Of a DNA stretch of 64,000 bases, positions 34,490 to 46,346 are shown piece by piece. Source of the DNA: Ailurus styani (taxonomy: Eukaryota; Chordata; Mammalia; Carnivora; Ailuridae); the NCBI GenBank assembly GCA_002007465.1, contig LNAC01000728.1:310001-374000 (forward strand). Direction: 5' to 3'. Position numbers and translations under genes: made by a program. Numbering within the stretch: the first letter of the stretch is position 1; each line of letters begins with the position of its first letter. The notes beneath the pieces were generated by a model. It was not told where the DNA came from. It saw only the letters and a program-made list of their open reading frames with translations, and ran no database searches.

Positions 34490-35440
34490 GAAAATGCCCA
34501 GCCTTTGGAAAGTCATGTTTAGGAAGACTCACTTTGTAATGCTAGAATGTTTCATGCTGTAGGAGAAGAAGGGATGATTGGTCATTCAGAATTCGAAGGC
34601 ATTTATATAGGTAGCATTTTGCCTTAGAGGCTGATGTGACTGACAGCTTAACTTTCTTCAAATTTATTCCCATGTCAGTAGAAACTGAGCTCAAAATGAA
34701 TCATCATCAGGTAGCTTGGACAGATCTTACACTCTAGCAAATGAAGAAATCCCATTTTTCTACTCTAGATCTACTGAAGTTGGTTCTTTGCTGCTTTAAG
34801 AGATCACCTATTCTTTGGTATTCTCTAAGCATATTGAAGTATGAGCATGAGGAAGTTTGGATTCTCATCTTCGGAACATTTCTATGTGTGACTGGAAGCC
34901 ATTTCCGCCTTCCTCTTCTATGAAGGGGAGAACACAAATTCCCTGGTCCCATCTCTTGCTGCTGCAGCACGGGCCTCTCTATTTCCGGCCTAGTCTACTA
35001 TAGCTCTTAAATTGCTATGTTGTCCCCGTGTCCAGGCGGCTAGTAAAAGCTGCCTGAAAATGGCAAGGTATGATGAGAAGCACCTCATTATGGCTCCTAA
35101 AATACATAGACCCAGAATAGCCCTGCACAGTTGGGGTAAGAAAAGAAGGAAGAGACCAAGAACAGAATGTCTCCTATCCTGTGTAAGAGCTAGAGGAAAG
35201 TTCTGTCACCTTCTAACAAGTTCTCAAGCTATGATGGCCTTGAAGGGACCACCTCCATGGACCTTCTCCCACTTGGCCTGACACCTTGTCCTGCAACTGT
35301 CTCACAGCTCAGGTTTAGAAAATGTTTTAACCTTGCAGAAGATGGTGACTAGTCTTGTATCACCCTAGTAGAACCAGCAGGTTGGGCTCTCAGAACCTCA
35401 GAACGTTCCAGGCAGAAGAGTCTTTGTAATCAACAGGATC
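34490..35440. other. Non-repetitive stretch
   Basis: No gene or repeat recognised. An 89-codon lysine/arginine-rich ORF (35012-35281, plus) has no known domain. Confidence -1.
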
Positions 35441-35444
35441 CTTA

Positions 35445-35635
35445 CAATGTACCAGGTGCTGTGCAAAGCATATTTCATTCCATAATTCATTTAATCCTCA
35501 CCAATTTCTGGGGGGGGGTGTTACAGTTACTATTTAAAGATGAAGAAACTAAGGTTCAGAAGAGTTAACCATATTGCCCCCGGAACACAGCTAGTAAGTG
35601 GCCAGTATGTGAAACCAGATTTAACTAATGGAAGA
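35445..35635 (-). mobile_element. MIR, antisense
   Basis: 'tgtaccaggtgctgtgcaaagc', 'catttaatcctcacc', 'agatgaagaaactaaggttcagaagagttaa' and 'cacagctagtaagtggccagtatg' are in MIR order. This is one of the clearer copies. A G9 run at 35511-35519 lies within it. Confidence -1.
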
Positions 35636-36205
35636 ATCCTCTCTTTTTAATAGTATGCTGTAGACCACTTGGAACATTATTCCAAACTTTAAAAAAAATT
35701 AAATGTAAAAAAACCTTTTTTAATGTTTTGCAACAAAAAATTTGACTGACCATCTTTAATAACCTTATCCCCACTAGGGCCACCTCTAAAGGTCCTTCTT
35801 ACTCTCTAGTTCAAAAACTACCAATCAAGTTGAACTCCGTAAGAGCACAGCTAGGAGCAATCTGCAACCCAGATGCACAGCCACTTTTCCCAAGTTGCAA
35901 AATCACTTATGAGACAGCTGGCACTAGTACCCAGTACTCTTAATTCCCAGGTCATTTCCCTGCTTGTTTTGTGTTTGCTCCAAAGCTTAAGGCAAATCCA
36001 CTCACCTAGCACACACTGGGATGCTGCTAAGAGAGGATGAGAGGGGAAAGCCCTCCTATCCCCAATAGGACTACAAAAATATTGAGAACCAAGTGTTAAT
36101 TTCTGACCAGTAATAATGAAGCATGAGTTTGCTTTCTAGAACACTGTATGATTCAGAGTTGCACATTCCCCAAGGGTTCTTGATGACTAATTATTGCACT
36201 ATGTG
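35636..36205. other. Non-repetitive stretch before the pseudogene
   Basis: Nothing recognised. The short (ATT)n at 36211-36229 is probably the degraded poly-A tail of the TMEM258 copy in reverse. Confidence -1.
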
Positions 36206-36228
36206 ACACAATTATTATTATTATTATT

Positions 36229-36640
36229 CTTTTGGACAGACACACATCTGCCTTTATTGTGAGCAGTAGGTGGGTTACTTCCAGCAGTAGTAAAAAAAAA
36301 AAAAAAACTTACAAAAGCAGGAATTCAGTGAAGCCATCTGGTTGGAACTCTTGGGAGCTATCATACATACATGCCAACTCAAAGCAGCAGAAAGAGGACT
36401 CCAAAGCCCATGAGGAGCGAGGTCACCAAAGAGATGAGGAGCTCTTCATGGATATTCTGAGTGTACGTGGTGGAGATAACTTCATAAATGAAGAACTAGG
36501 GGGGTAAAGAATATACCAATGGCCAACAGAACTGTGGTCAGATGGGGGATGACAGCAGGGTTCCCTGGGCTGGTGTATCTGTTCCTGGACTTGATCTCCA
36601 TTTTGCTAGGCATAGTGTAATCCACTGCTCCACCACTGGC
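36229..36640 (-). pseudogene. TMEM258P: TMEM258 processed pseudogene (full-length, disabled)
   Basis: Read on the minus strand, 36601 down to 36361 matches the whole reading region of TMEM258, a small two-helix membrane subunit of the ER oligosaccharyltransferase complex. The pseudo-CDS is 241 nt against 240 expected for 79 codons plus stop. Visible conserved blocks are RYTSP near the N terminus, NPAV, VLLAIG, the ELLISLV stretch, [10 protein letters not shown] and a VGMYV C-terminus. Disabling changes: one extra C in the C-run at about 36500-36505; a TAG where the family has Trp just after it; and a TGA replacing Trp before VGMYV at about 36378. There are no introns. Downstream on the minus strand is a short 3' UTR with AATAAA (complement of 36253-36258), then an A-rich tail (AAAAGAATAATAATAA) at about 36210-36232. 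These are the marks of an mRNA copied by L1 machinery. The 5' end is not sharply defined and I could not find a clean target-site duplication. It is not expected to make protein. An overlapping plus-strand ORF is only its shadow. Confidence -1.
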
Positions 36641-36644
36641 ATAT

Positions 36645-37418
36645 TTTAATAACCCTGAGATTTGAGGATCTTACTACTTTGCTAGGTCTTGTCTGAACCT
36701 TAGCAAATGGTTTGTGAAATTGAGAGACTGAACTGAGATACAATATGAGATAATCCATGACTGCCATCTTTGGTGCCCTTCGGGCTCAGGAATTAAGATG
36801 TGCAGAAAGCCCTCTGAGACCAAGGGCAGATAGGTCTTCTCTGTCAGCACTGTGGGTGAAGAAAGGTATTTGCCACAGGATAGGGGGACATTACCCACTC
36901 TTTGAGACCTCTTTTAGGCCTACCGCTCAACAACTATGGCTCTGCTGTATCTTAGATTGCTACGAGGAATCTGGCTTTTTTTTTTTTTTTTTCCCTTGGC
37001 CTAACTCCACTTTCTCAGTTCTTTACCCTCCATGCAGTTTTAGCTTATATCTGGCAAAAGCTCTTTAGCCATTCTCAGTGTTTTGATTCTCTGGAGGAAA
37101 ACTGAATTCAACTTAACAGTGCTTATTGACCAGGCTCCATGCTAGGGCTCAGGGAAACACATGGAGCCCAGTTCTCCGGGCTTCACAGGACCACACCTAG
37201 AGGTCAGACTTCTCCCAGAACTAAGTTTCCCTGGGATTCCAAAGTGGACAGGAAGATAATTCCAGCACTGCCTCGAAAGTCAGGAGGCCTGGGTTTCTAT
37301 ATTTCTACATTTTAGAAATGAGAGTCCCCTTTGTCTCTTACTCTAAGTCCATATGATTCTAAATCCACATCATCTCCAGGGCACATTCTGAAAGAGGCTG
37401 ATTCACAATAGGCATTGC
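36645..37418. other. Non-repetitive stretch
   Basis: No gene recognised. T18 at 36975-36992 produces an artefactual poly-Phe ORF at 36757-37068. Confidence -1.
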
Positions 37419-37427
37419 AAGGATGAG

Positions 37428-37609
37428 GGCAGGCATGCCTGGGTGGCTCAGTTCATTAAGTGCCGGCCTTCAGTTCAGGTCATGATCCCAAGGTCCTGGG
37501 ATCAAGTCCCACATTGGGCTGCCTGCTTCTCCCTCTGCCTGCTGTTCCCCCTGCTTGTTCTCTCTCAGACAAGCTAAGAAATAAAATCTTTAAAAAAATA
37601 AGTAAATAA
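37428..37609 (+). mobile_element. Can-SINE with target-site duplication
   Basis: The head GCATGCCTGGGTGGCTCAGT is followed by 'caggtcatgatcccaaggtc', a CT-rich body and an A-rich tail. A 9-bp duplication AAGGATGAG lies at 37419-37427 and 37610-37618. Confidence -1.
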
Positions 37610-37618
37610 AAGGATGAG

Positions 37619-38359
37619 TATAGAGGGACATTCTACAAAACACCTGACTACTACCCTTTAGATGTATCAAGGCCGCAAAAGACAAAAAGGGACCAAGAGA
37701 CTGCCCTAAATGGGAGGAGACAAAGGAGACATAACATCTAAATGCAGTCTGTGGGATCCTGATTGGGTCCTGGAAAGGAAAAGGGCCACCAGTGGAAAAA
37801 CTGTTTAAAGTCTATAAATCTACGTTTTAGCTAATACTATTGTGTCAATGTCAACTTATTTGTTTTGATATGATGGTGATATAAAATGTTAGCAATAGAG
37901 GAAGTTGGGTGAGGAGTTTATGGGGACAGTCTACAATATCCTTGCAAATCTTTTTAAATCAAAAATTTAAAAATAATAAAAACATGAGTATATATTTTCC
38001 CAGAAAATGAAACTATAAATTTCTCAAGGGGTCTTCTTTTTTCTTTCAGTATGTTTCCTAGGGCCTAGCATAGAGGTGTCTTACAGTAAGCTCTCAAACT
38101 ATTACTAGAATTAAATTAGTCAAAAATTATTCACAACCACAATTTAACCTGGGACAGAGCAACATGTAACCTTGTCACTGTTAGAAGAAGTTAATATTGC
38201 AAATGTGGTATTTCTACAACTAAAACACATAAAAAAGTCTGGGAAAATGTCATTGTTTCCTGGTACCAAGGAAAAGCAATCTCCACGTTCAAGGCAGATA
38301 GCCAGTCTGATTTCTGATTTCGGAAAATAAAAAGGAAAGAAAGAAAAAGTAACAACACA
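37619..38359. other. Non-repetitive stretch
   Basis: Nothing recognised. 38040-38110 faintly resembles an L2 3' end. Confidence -1.
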
Positions 38360-38429
38360 AAAGATCAAGTAGCTCCTTTTAAAAAACCATCATCATTGCT
38401 ATTTGGACTAAACCAGAAGCTCCAGATAA

Positions 38430-39240
38430 CAGTAACTACTAAAGAAGAAAAGGAACAAAAAACCCTCGGAGCTTTCAATTTGTTTTTCATAATAAATGAA
38501 TTGCCCCCACCAAAATGCAGCCTTGAGGAGTTAATTAAACAGCTGCCCCCATGGCTGATTCTGAGATGTTAGAAGGCCCGTGACAGGCCCCTAAACAAAT
38601 GGGGCAATAAAGGTGTGGGCTGTTTGGCTTGATTGAAGAGCTTGAGATTTTCACCCCTAGTCTTTAAGCCATCTGGAAGTGAGTTTGTGGAATGTGGGAT
38701 GGCAGCCTCTCTGCCCTTATCTACTGATAAGATTCTCAGCCTCGAACACGTGTACTAGAAAGGCGGGGAGCAAATATTTCAGACCTTAAACAACTTGCAA
38801 TCCTCCCTCTAAAGTTCACTTTGTGCTATAGCACGGAAGCAAGGACACTCATCTCACATTCTTCTCCTTCAAATCGAGGGCTTTTGACGTTAACATGAGC
38901 CAAGACTGAGAAGTTGACTTAAAGGAAAACCGTGTTCTGATTCATGAGTTCCACCCATCTTCTCGGAGCCCCACACACTTTAGGCTACAAAAGTCAGGCT
39001 TCTGAGAGTTGTCCGAGGATGGGACTGCCACGCAAAGGAGGTTAAAGTGAGCAAAGAATTTGAGGATGAGGGCCAGTCTCTGTTTACAACTGCTGGTCTA
39101 GCTGAATCCTAAAACACAAAATATCTGAGGATGGCCCACAGGCTGCAACTTCGCCAACAAAGAGTTTAGCGTCTGACATCAGAAAGGCTTGGCTGTTGGG
39201 AACGAAAGAAATCCAGAAATTATTCTTTTTGCTTTAGACT
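38430..39240. promoter_or_regulatory. Candidate conserved non-coding block
   Basis: About 800 bp without repeats. Motifs include TTAATTAA (38531-38538) next to the E-box CAGCTG (38540-38545), an inverted GATA pair (TTATCT 38717-38722, TGATAAG 38725-38731) and a CACGTG E-box (38747-38752). Composition differs from the AT-rich surroundings. It is regulatory by inference only. Confidence -1.
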
Positions 39241-39264
39241 TTAAGTCTAAAAATTAGAGATAGA

Positions 39265-39413
39265 GTGTATGTGGTGTGTACAGATAGTATGATGGGTGTT
39301 TCTGGTGGGTATGAGGTATGAGGTTGTCTGTGGGAGTCGGTGTAAAATTAAGCTAAACACAGAAAAAATCATAATTAGATGAGGTTAGTAACCTCTTAGG
39401 TGAGACATATGCA

Positions 39414-39448
<35 letters not shown>

Positions 39449-39455
39449 TGTGTGC
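39265..39455. repeat. GT-rich region and (CA)n(GT)n palindrome
   Basis: 39415-39445 is (CA)n, running directly into GTGTGTGTG to about 39454. The junction CACACACGTGTGTGTG is self-complementary. Upstream, 39268-39345 is loosely GT-rich. Confidence -1.
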
Positions 39456-39549
39456 AACACAGATACACAAGAACAGAAGGGAGGCCATAGCTTCAAAAAA
39501 GCTTTCAGAATTTCATCATGCAATCGTTCCCTCTGTCTTCTATTTTCAA

Positions 39550-39700
39550 GTTCCTAGTATGTTCCAGAGACTAAGCACACCCCAGGAATATAAAATCAGG
39601 TGATTCATTGAAACCTTGCTCTCAGGGAGAGTGCAATCTACTGGAACAGGCAGAGTAATGCAACAGTTGTAAGACAGAGTGACAAGGGCGACCATAAAAG
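39550..39700 (-). mobile_element. L2-like relic, antisense
   Basis: 'cctagtatgttccagagactaagca', then 'ccttgctctcagggagagtgcaatctactgg', resembles the L2 3' end in reverse. Confidence -1.
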
Positions 39701-42415
39701 CAAGTTCGGATTGCCCTGGGAGGCCAGATGTGGGGTGACAGTGGGCAGAAAGGATCTACTATGTCATCTGTTTTTTAAAACAGAAGATGATTCTCCCATT
39801 CTTTGTTCATCCAACCTCAGACGGATCTTGAAACTCAAAGAAACAGCAAAGCTTTCATAGTTGTTTGTGTGGTTGGAAAAATGCAATGGCAAGCTTGATC
39901 AAAATGTTTCTCTTTTCTGGTCTCAAAAATCTCATGTGTAAGCTATTTGAATGACTAACAAAATTATTCTTAAAATGACAGAAAATCGCCATTTAATGTC
40001 ATTTATCATTCAAGTGTTTTTTAAAAGTACCTACTCTGTGCCAAGTGTTGGTGACCGCACTGGAGAGTATGGCTCCTTCAAGCTTAACTCTTTCAAAAAG
40101 GGCCACTCTGCTCTTCAATGTCTTGCAAAATTGATGGTTCCCCTCTGGCACAATAATGTGAGAGCAGAAATAAAGAAGGATGACATTTTGAAAAGGACTT
40201 AATTGGTCTCATAGTGGAAGAGTGACCCGATTTCCCTTTCTTGACAAAAAGCAAAGTGATCATTTTATCTACACAATCTCACTGGAGTCATTGGGGTTGT
40301 CTAACGGCATTATAACTAGTTGCAGAGTAAAACAAAGATAAGGATAGTTTATTGGACAAAATAATTTCAAACAATCTTAGCTCTGGTGAAACCAAACCAA
40401 TGGAGTTTCTTTACCCCTTGCAATGATAGTAACGTATATAATGTTCTTGTGAAACTAACGCCAGGCAAATAAACAGGCAAGCACAGCAGACATGAAAGTT
40501 TATCTGTGATAAGCTTATGTTGAAATCAACAGTTCCCCTGAACATATTACAGCTCTTTAAAGGCCCCATGTCTGTACTCATACACAAAAACCAACTAACT
40601 CTGTCCACTGAGTTTACAACTTTTTATATTATATTCTTACAATACCCTCAAAAATGCCCCAAATAGGTATTCTAAGTTCCCTCTACAGCTCTTCAAATAT
40701 GAACTCTGTTGATTTTACCAATTGTGCTCCTGGGTTTAGTTTCTCTAGCTAAGTGAGGAAAAGGCTTCTGCTTCCAGAGGTCAAGCATTATCTTGATTTA
40801 GCAGGTTGGGCCCCTGAATCACTGCTATGCTCAGTAGCAAAGAATGCAGGCTGGGAAGGATTAATTACCAAAGCCAGTAATCCTGACTCCAACCTCCAAA
40901 AATATGGGGAAGTCCAAAAAAAATCTTGAAAGTGATTTGCAACATTCTGTTCAAATCAGCCTCATGAGTAATGTCACTTTGACACCTCTTACCCATGTAA
41001 ACATAATTATCGCAGACACATCAGCTATTCCTCTGAACCTTCTCCTTTTCACCCTAAGGCCCAATTTCCCCTCCTCTGAAAGAAGATCAACATAGTTTCA
41101 CTAATAGTTTCTTCCTTAGTCTTTCTAGTGAAACAAATATATACTCAAAGTGTAAGAATGCCAGTAGCCTGTCCTGTGACAAATTGTGTGTACTCCCACA
41201 GGCCTGGGCAAAAAAATTAATTATGTACTTTGGTCTCAAGCCCAGGGGATGCAGATTCTCTTGGCAAATTCTGACAAGCCGATCCAAACCCTGCAATTCC
41301 TGTCATTTCATATCAGTGAAATCTCATTTTATTAGGAAGTAACGAGAGAAGAAATTCCCAGTTGACCATTAAAACTCCTGAAACAGGTACCACTTTCTTC
41401 CATTAACTTTGATCTGGCCTCAGTCAGCTCAAGTGTTGCCACAAGACCACATGTCTCCTGTATCACAGGAGTAATTCTATGAATGAAAGTATTTACAGCC
41501 GAGGTTATTCATCCATTAAGTTAAATAAAAGCCATCACTGATTTCTCTATATAATACACATATTACACACATACATATAGAAAGCCCCGCTACCTACTAG
41601 CGTGTAATACCACCTAAGCAAGGATCCTAGGTTAAAAATGCTGAAAGTATCTTAATACATTTCTTCCATCAATAAGAGTTAAATAAAATTATTGGAAAAA
41701 TTACTAGGGAATGTGGAAAAACAGCATCTCACAAAAAACGGTACAAACACGTTTTACTTAGCACCTGGAACCTGACACCTATGCTAGTGTCTGATCATAA
41801 ATATAATTAAAACTTAAATAACTAAGAAGAAAATGTATTAAAACAGCTGATTTGGCAAGAAATAAAATTCTGAATAATGCTAAAATCTCAGATTATTCTA
41901 TGTGTCACATAGGGGAATTCTTTTCCTTCACAAAAAAGACCCATCAGGGATTTTTAAAAATAATATTGTACCAAAGGAAGAGCTTAATGAACTGCAGATT
42001 TGGAAACTTACATCCACATCCACTGTGTCCAGCTCTTGGTTTGGAAGGAGGCACATCCTGAGACCCAAGGGAAATGAAAAGCGATTCCAATGGCTGCTGG
42101 TCCCTAAACATATCTGGAAATTAACGTTGAATAATTGTTCCTGTAAGTACATATTTTTTTCTCCTCTGAGCCAGCATCATACATATATTATATTTTCATC
42201 CATCATTCTTTTGGACGAGGGAAAGTGGGAAGGTAGATTTGTGCTATAGCTCCAAGGGAATCAGGATATCAGAGTGGAGGGGATGATAACAGTTGCATCA
42301 GGTCTCTTCCCTCCTAAGTGTTATGCTCAACGCTCAGTGTTCCCTAAACACAGGTGGGGGCCTGTGTTACAGGATCACCTGGAGCTGGAACTCTCTTATG
42401 AACTCACGTGACACC
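39701..42415. other. About 2.7 kb without clear features
   Basis: No gene recognised. A weak L2 or MIR core in reverse at about 40010-40070 ('taaaagtacctactctgtgccaagtgttgg') is the only repeat-like signal. The largest ORF (115 codons, 41902-42249) has no known domain. Confidence -1.
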
Positions 42416-42419
42416 TCAT

Positions 42420-42605
42420 TTTCTCTCCAAGAGAGTCCCACTGCCATTCAGATTGTGTTCAAATCCTTAACCAGTCACTCAAGGCCTTTAGCTCTAGCTA
42501 AACACTGCATCCTCCTCCATCACAACTCACTCCTACTTCCCTTCTATTCTCTCACTTTCCACAAAACCTGCATTCCTGTGTGTGCTTACTTGGTACTCAT
42601 GGCAG
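42420..42605 (+). mobile_element. L2 relic, sense
   Basis: 'aaatccttaaccagtcactcaaggccttta' and the C/T-rich run to 'aacctgcattcctgtgtgtgc' follow the L2 order loosely. Confidence -1.
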
Positions 42606-42609
42606 GCTT

Positions 42610-43000
42610 CTGATGTGCCAGCACTGATCCAGCCCTTGGTGCTGCAACAACGGACAAGACAAGTCCTTCTACTCAAGGAGTTTATACAGGGATAGGGGCA
42701 CAGCAAAAGATGATAAACACAAAAACCAGTAAATAAGTGAGTAGTATTTAGGCGGCAATAAGTGTTAGGGAGATAAAGAGAATTTCCATGAGAAGGCAGA
42801 GAGGACTTCTCTGACTAGAATGGTCAGAAAGACCTCATTGTTGGTGTGACTTCTAAGCAAAACCTTTATTCGTATTGAAGGAATAGCAAATGCAAAGGTC
42901 CTGTGGTAGGAGTAAAGTTAGCTTGTTTAGGGCACAGAGAGAAGTTCAATTTGGCTGAAGTAGAGTACTTAAAAAGATTACAAAGATGTTTGAAACATGA
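42610..43000 (-). mobile_element. L2 relic, antisense
   Basis: 'gtgccagcactgatccagcccttggtgctgc', 'agtccttctactcaaggagtttataca', 'agcaaatgcaaaggtcctgtggtagg' are in L2 antisense order. It lies head to head with the sense L2 immediately to the left. Confidence -1.
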
Positions 43001-43002
43001 TG

Positions 43003-43115
43003 GCAGTCAGCAGAATCCTAAAATGGCCCCCAAGATCTCTCCCAGAAAATGACCCTTTACACTATAATCCATCATATTCCCTTCTTGTCCATGATGTATG
43101 AGAGCCAGAAGAAAG
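43003..43115 (+). mobile_element. Possible MLT1-like LTR fragment
   Basis: 'cagaatcctaaaatggcccccaagatctc' followed by 'ccctttacactataatcc' is reminiscent of an old MaLR LTR start. It is too short to be sure. Confidence -1.
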
Positions 43116-43119
43116 GTTA

Positions 43120-43495
43120 TCTGGAATTTTTTCTAATCTAAAAACATTTAGTTTCTTTTCAATTGTTTTATTTGTAGTTGCCTTTTCTTTTTCATTTGCC
43201 TATTTAAAAAATTTGTACAGGTTTATGTTTCTCTTAATGAGATTTAGTTCTTCCTTTCCTTTGTGTACTTACTAAGTGGGCCATAATTCACAGGCTGAGT
43301 CTGAGAATGGGTTAATCCCTTTGCAGTCGGGGTGTAGCTGAGTTTCCGCCCTCGGTTCAAATGCTAAGTGAACCTGCATAACCAGCTTCAGGTGCAGCTT
43401 AATCTCTGGGCCACTGTTTATTTGTCAAAGGCCTTGCTGTGCACTCCTGTAGGTCAAAAGGCACAGAAATGAGAGGTGGCAGAGAGGTCAGACCC
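43120..43495. other. AT-rich then unique stretch
   Basis: 43125-43270 has T-rich text compatible with old L1 antisense debris, not callable. The rest is unique. Confidence -1.
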
Positions 43496-43499
43496 TAGG

Positions 43500-43640
43500 G
43501 AACTGTGGAAACAGCCAGGACTCCAGTAGGCTTGGCCATTAGCTCCCTGTGTGGCCTGGGCCAGCTCCACAGCTCCCTAAGCCTTAGCTTCTACTTTTAT
43601 ACATGAGGGCCATGGCCCAGAGAATCCCTAAGGGTCTCCA
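43500..43640 (+). mobile_element. Probable MIR, sense
   Basis: 'gccattagctccctgtgtggcctgggccagctccac' and 'cctaagccttagcttctacttttatacatgagggc' fit the MIR core in sense. Confidence -1.
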
Positions 43641-43734
43641 CCTCTCCCTCCACCCCAAAGACAGTGAGATCTGGGGAAGAGGAGGAGCCTAGTCCAACTT
43701 ATAGAAACAATTACTCCTGGCTTGAACTCAGTCC

Positions 43735-43985
43735 CTAATATTTGTTCAATATTTATTGGCTATGGTTCTTTGCTGATTACCTTGATGCATTATCATAGTT
43801 AATCTTCATACAACCCTCTGGAATATTTACTGTGAGTCTGCTAAATTTTAGATAATAAAATTTAGATTGAGAGAGTTTAAGGACTTTCCTCAAATCACAC
43901 AATTAGGAAGCGGCAAAGCTAGATTACCTCAATTTTCATACATACCCATGCCTTAGTGTTTTTAGCTCTATACTAGCTGCTGTGC
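43735..43985 (-). mobile_element. MIR, antisense
   Basis: 'aatatttattggctatggttc', 'atcatagttaatcttcatacaaccctctgg' and 'aatcacacaattaggaagcggcaaagc' give the MIR order in reverse. Confidence -1.
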
Positions 43986-44044
43986 AGTAAAATATGAATT
44001 AAAGGCAATGTCCAACTACACGAAGATCTTAAAATAAAAATATA

Positions 44045-44245
44045 AATGGCATGTGTGTAATGCCTACCATGTACCGAACACTATGCTAGGTGCTTTACAT
44101 AATTTGCACTGCAAAGAATATATTTCTATTCCCCATTTTTTATTAGAGAAATTAGGATTCAGAGAGTTTAAATCATTTTTCCAAAGTCCCACATCCAAAT
44201 AGATGAAACAGAGCTGCTGGTCTGTCTTTCTACAGGGCTCATTCT
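44045..44245 (-). mobile_element. MIR, antisense
   Basis: 'aatgcctaccatgtaccgaacactatgctaggtgctttac' and 'attagagaaattaggattcagagag' match MIR in reverse. It directly follows another MIR in the same orientation. Confidence -1.
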
Positions 44246-44249
44246 CTTC

Positions 44250-45535
44250 TATGGCATTTTGTTATTCCTAAGAGACAGCAATCAGTGGGGAAGGGGACCA
44301 CGCATTAGACAGTGAGGCAAAAGCACAAGGTGGGCAGAGCATGAAGGACACAGAGACTGGGACACAGCCAAGTGAGGACTTCTTACGAAGAATAAACCAA
44401 AGGCATTAGAGAAGAATGATCCATTGTTGAGAGACATTAGCAGGAGGAGGTGGAAGCACAGGGTATAGGTAAGCAGAGTGGGCTGTCCAGACACAGAAGC
44501 CTCAGCCTGTACCAAAGTTAGGCTCAGGGTATGATCCTCTCTCACTGCCACACCCAAAGCAATGGGCTCCCCCTTTGTCCATACATCCGTAGCCAGAGAC
44601 CAGGTTCTGAAAAAGGAAAACAAAGGTGAACTCTTTTGCTGCCTTTTCTGATAACTAATCTTTTATGCATTTGACCCAGCACAGTCAGAAATGCACATCC
44701 TGCCAGGAAATCAAAGATGGTCCAGAACCACTCCCAGAAAAGCCTTGGTCTTTGTCCAGTGCAAACTTGGCAATTCCACATAGAATAAAAGACACACATT
44801 CACAAGTTTTCTGTCCCTGGGAGTGTCCTTGGGGTCTCTGCTACATGGCTACTATGCTGGCTGGAAGAACTTGCCAGAATTCTATACAAAGAGGAGTTTA
44901 TTATCCTATAACTTAGAATTCAGGTTTTTTTTGGATGGTGAGGAAGGGAGTACATTTAAACTACTGAAATCAAGGCAAATCATTTAAATAGTAAGGCAGA
45001 CATATTAGCAAGATTTATGCAAAGCTATTTTTATAACTGATATAAGTCGGTAATATATTTCTATAATTTAATTAGAATGCTATCGCATATTCTGGTCAAC
45101 CACTGTTCTCAGTGAGGCATTATGTATATTTACTTAGAAGAATAATTAGTAAATAACTTTTGATCTGTAAAAACAGCAACTACGACAACCTTCCCCATCT
45201 TGAAGCATTTTACTTAAACTTGGTGTTAATGATGAAATTCTTGGTATTTAATTAGGGAAAAAAAAAAGAGGTATAGCCAAGTAGTTTTGACCATTAGTGT
45301 CCACCCAATTTGTACTAAATCATTATGTCTTGTTAAATACACAAGGATGAAAGGAAAGCATACCCACCCCATATCTTCCTCAAGATACATATGTTATATA
45401 TGATCTATGTTGCCTGGCATTTGGCACCATGAAGACTAGGAGCATAAATAGTAATTCCTAAAGGATTTATTGTAGCCCCCAGGTTTCTGTCTTTCTGCAG
45501 AAGGCTGTTGGTGCAGGGACGCTGAAGAGAAATTG
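44250..45535. other. Non-repetitive stretch
   Basis: No gene recognised. A minus-strand ORF of 113 codons (44282-44623) is the longest nearby but has no recognisable domain and no upstream signals. The part from 44930 on is AT-rich. Confidence -1.
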
Positions 45536-46295
45536 TTTTCTTTCTTTCTATCTATTGTTGAAAGTGGGATACTGAAATTGCCTACAATTATTGTATTGTT
45601 GTTATTTTCTCCCTCCAGATCTGTTTGTATTTGCTTAGTATATTAGATTCTCCTATGTTGGATGCATATCTATTTACAATTGTTGCAACGTTCTTTGTAT
45701 CTTGTTACAATTTTGACTTAAAATCTATTTTGTCTGATGTAAATGTAGCTGTCTTTGCCCTTTTTTGGTTTCTGATTGTGTGAAATATCTTTTTCTATCA
45801 CTTCACATTAAGCCTATATGTGTTCTTGAAGCTGAAGTGAGTTGCTTTAAGCAAGCACATAGTTGGTTTTTTGTTTGCTTGTTTTATTTTGTTTTGTTCT
45901 TAATCCATTCAGTCACCCTATGCCTTTTGTTTAGATAATTTAGTTCATTTACTTTTAAAGTAATTATTGACAAGTGAGGACTTACTAATATCATCTTATT
46001 GATTTCTGACTTTTTTGCAGTTCCCTTGTTCCTTTCTTCTTCTCTTGCTATTTTCCATTGTGACACTGGTCTCGGCAATAATTATTTGGACATGATACCA
46101 AAAACCCAAGCAACAACAGCAAAAACAAACAAGTGGTACTACATCAAACTGAAAAGCTTCTGCATAGCAAAAAGCAAGCAATAAAATAAAAAGGCAATCT
46201 ATGGACTGAGAAAACATATTTGGAACCCATATATCTGATAAGGGGGTTAATAACCAACATATATAAGGAACTAACACAACATTCTCTCTCTTTCT

Positions 46296-46298
<3 letters not shown>

Positions 46299-46342
<44 letters not shown>
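46299..46342. repeat. (CA)22 microsatellite inside L1
   Basis: A pure CA run of about 44 bp that has expanded within L1 ORF2 sequence. Confidence -1.

Positions 46343-46346
<4 letters not shown>

Noticed and set aside
36232..36507. 91-codon ORF on the plus strand
   Set aside because: It is the antisense shadow of the TMEM258 pseudogene on the minus strand.
44282..44623. 113-codon minus-strand ORF
   Set aside because: It has no recognisable domain, and random ORFs of this length are expected in 64 kb. No promoter, CpG island or splice context supports it.
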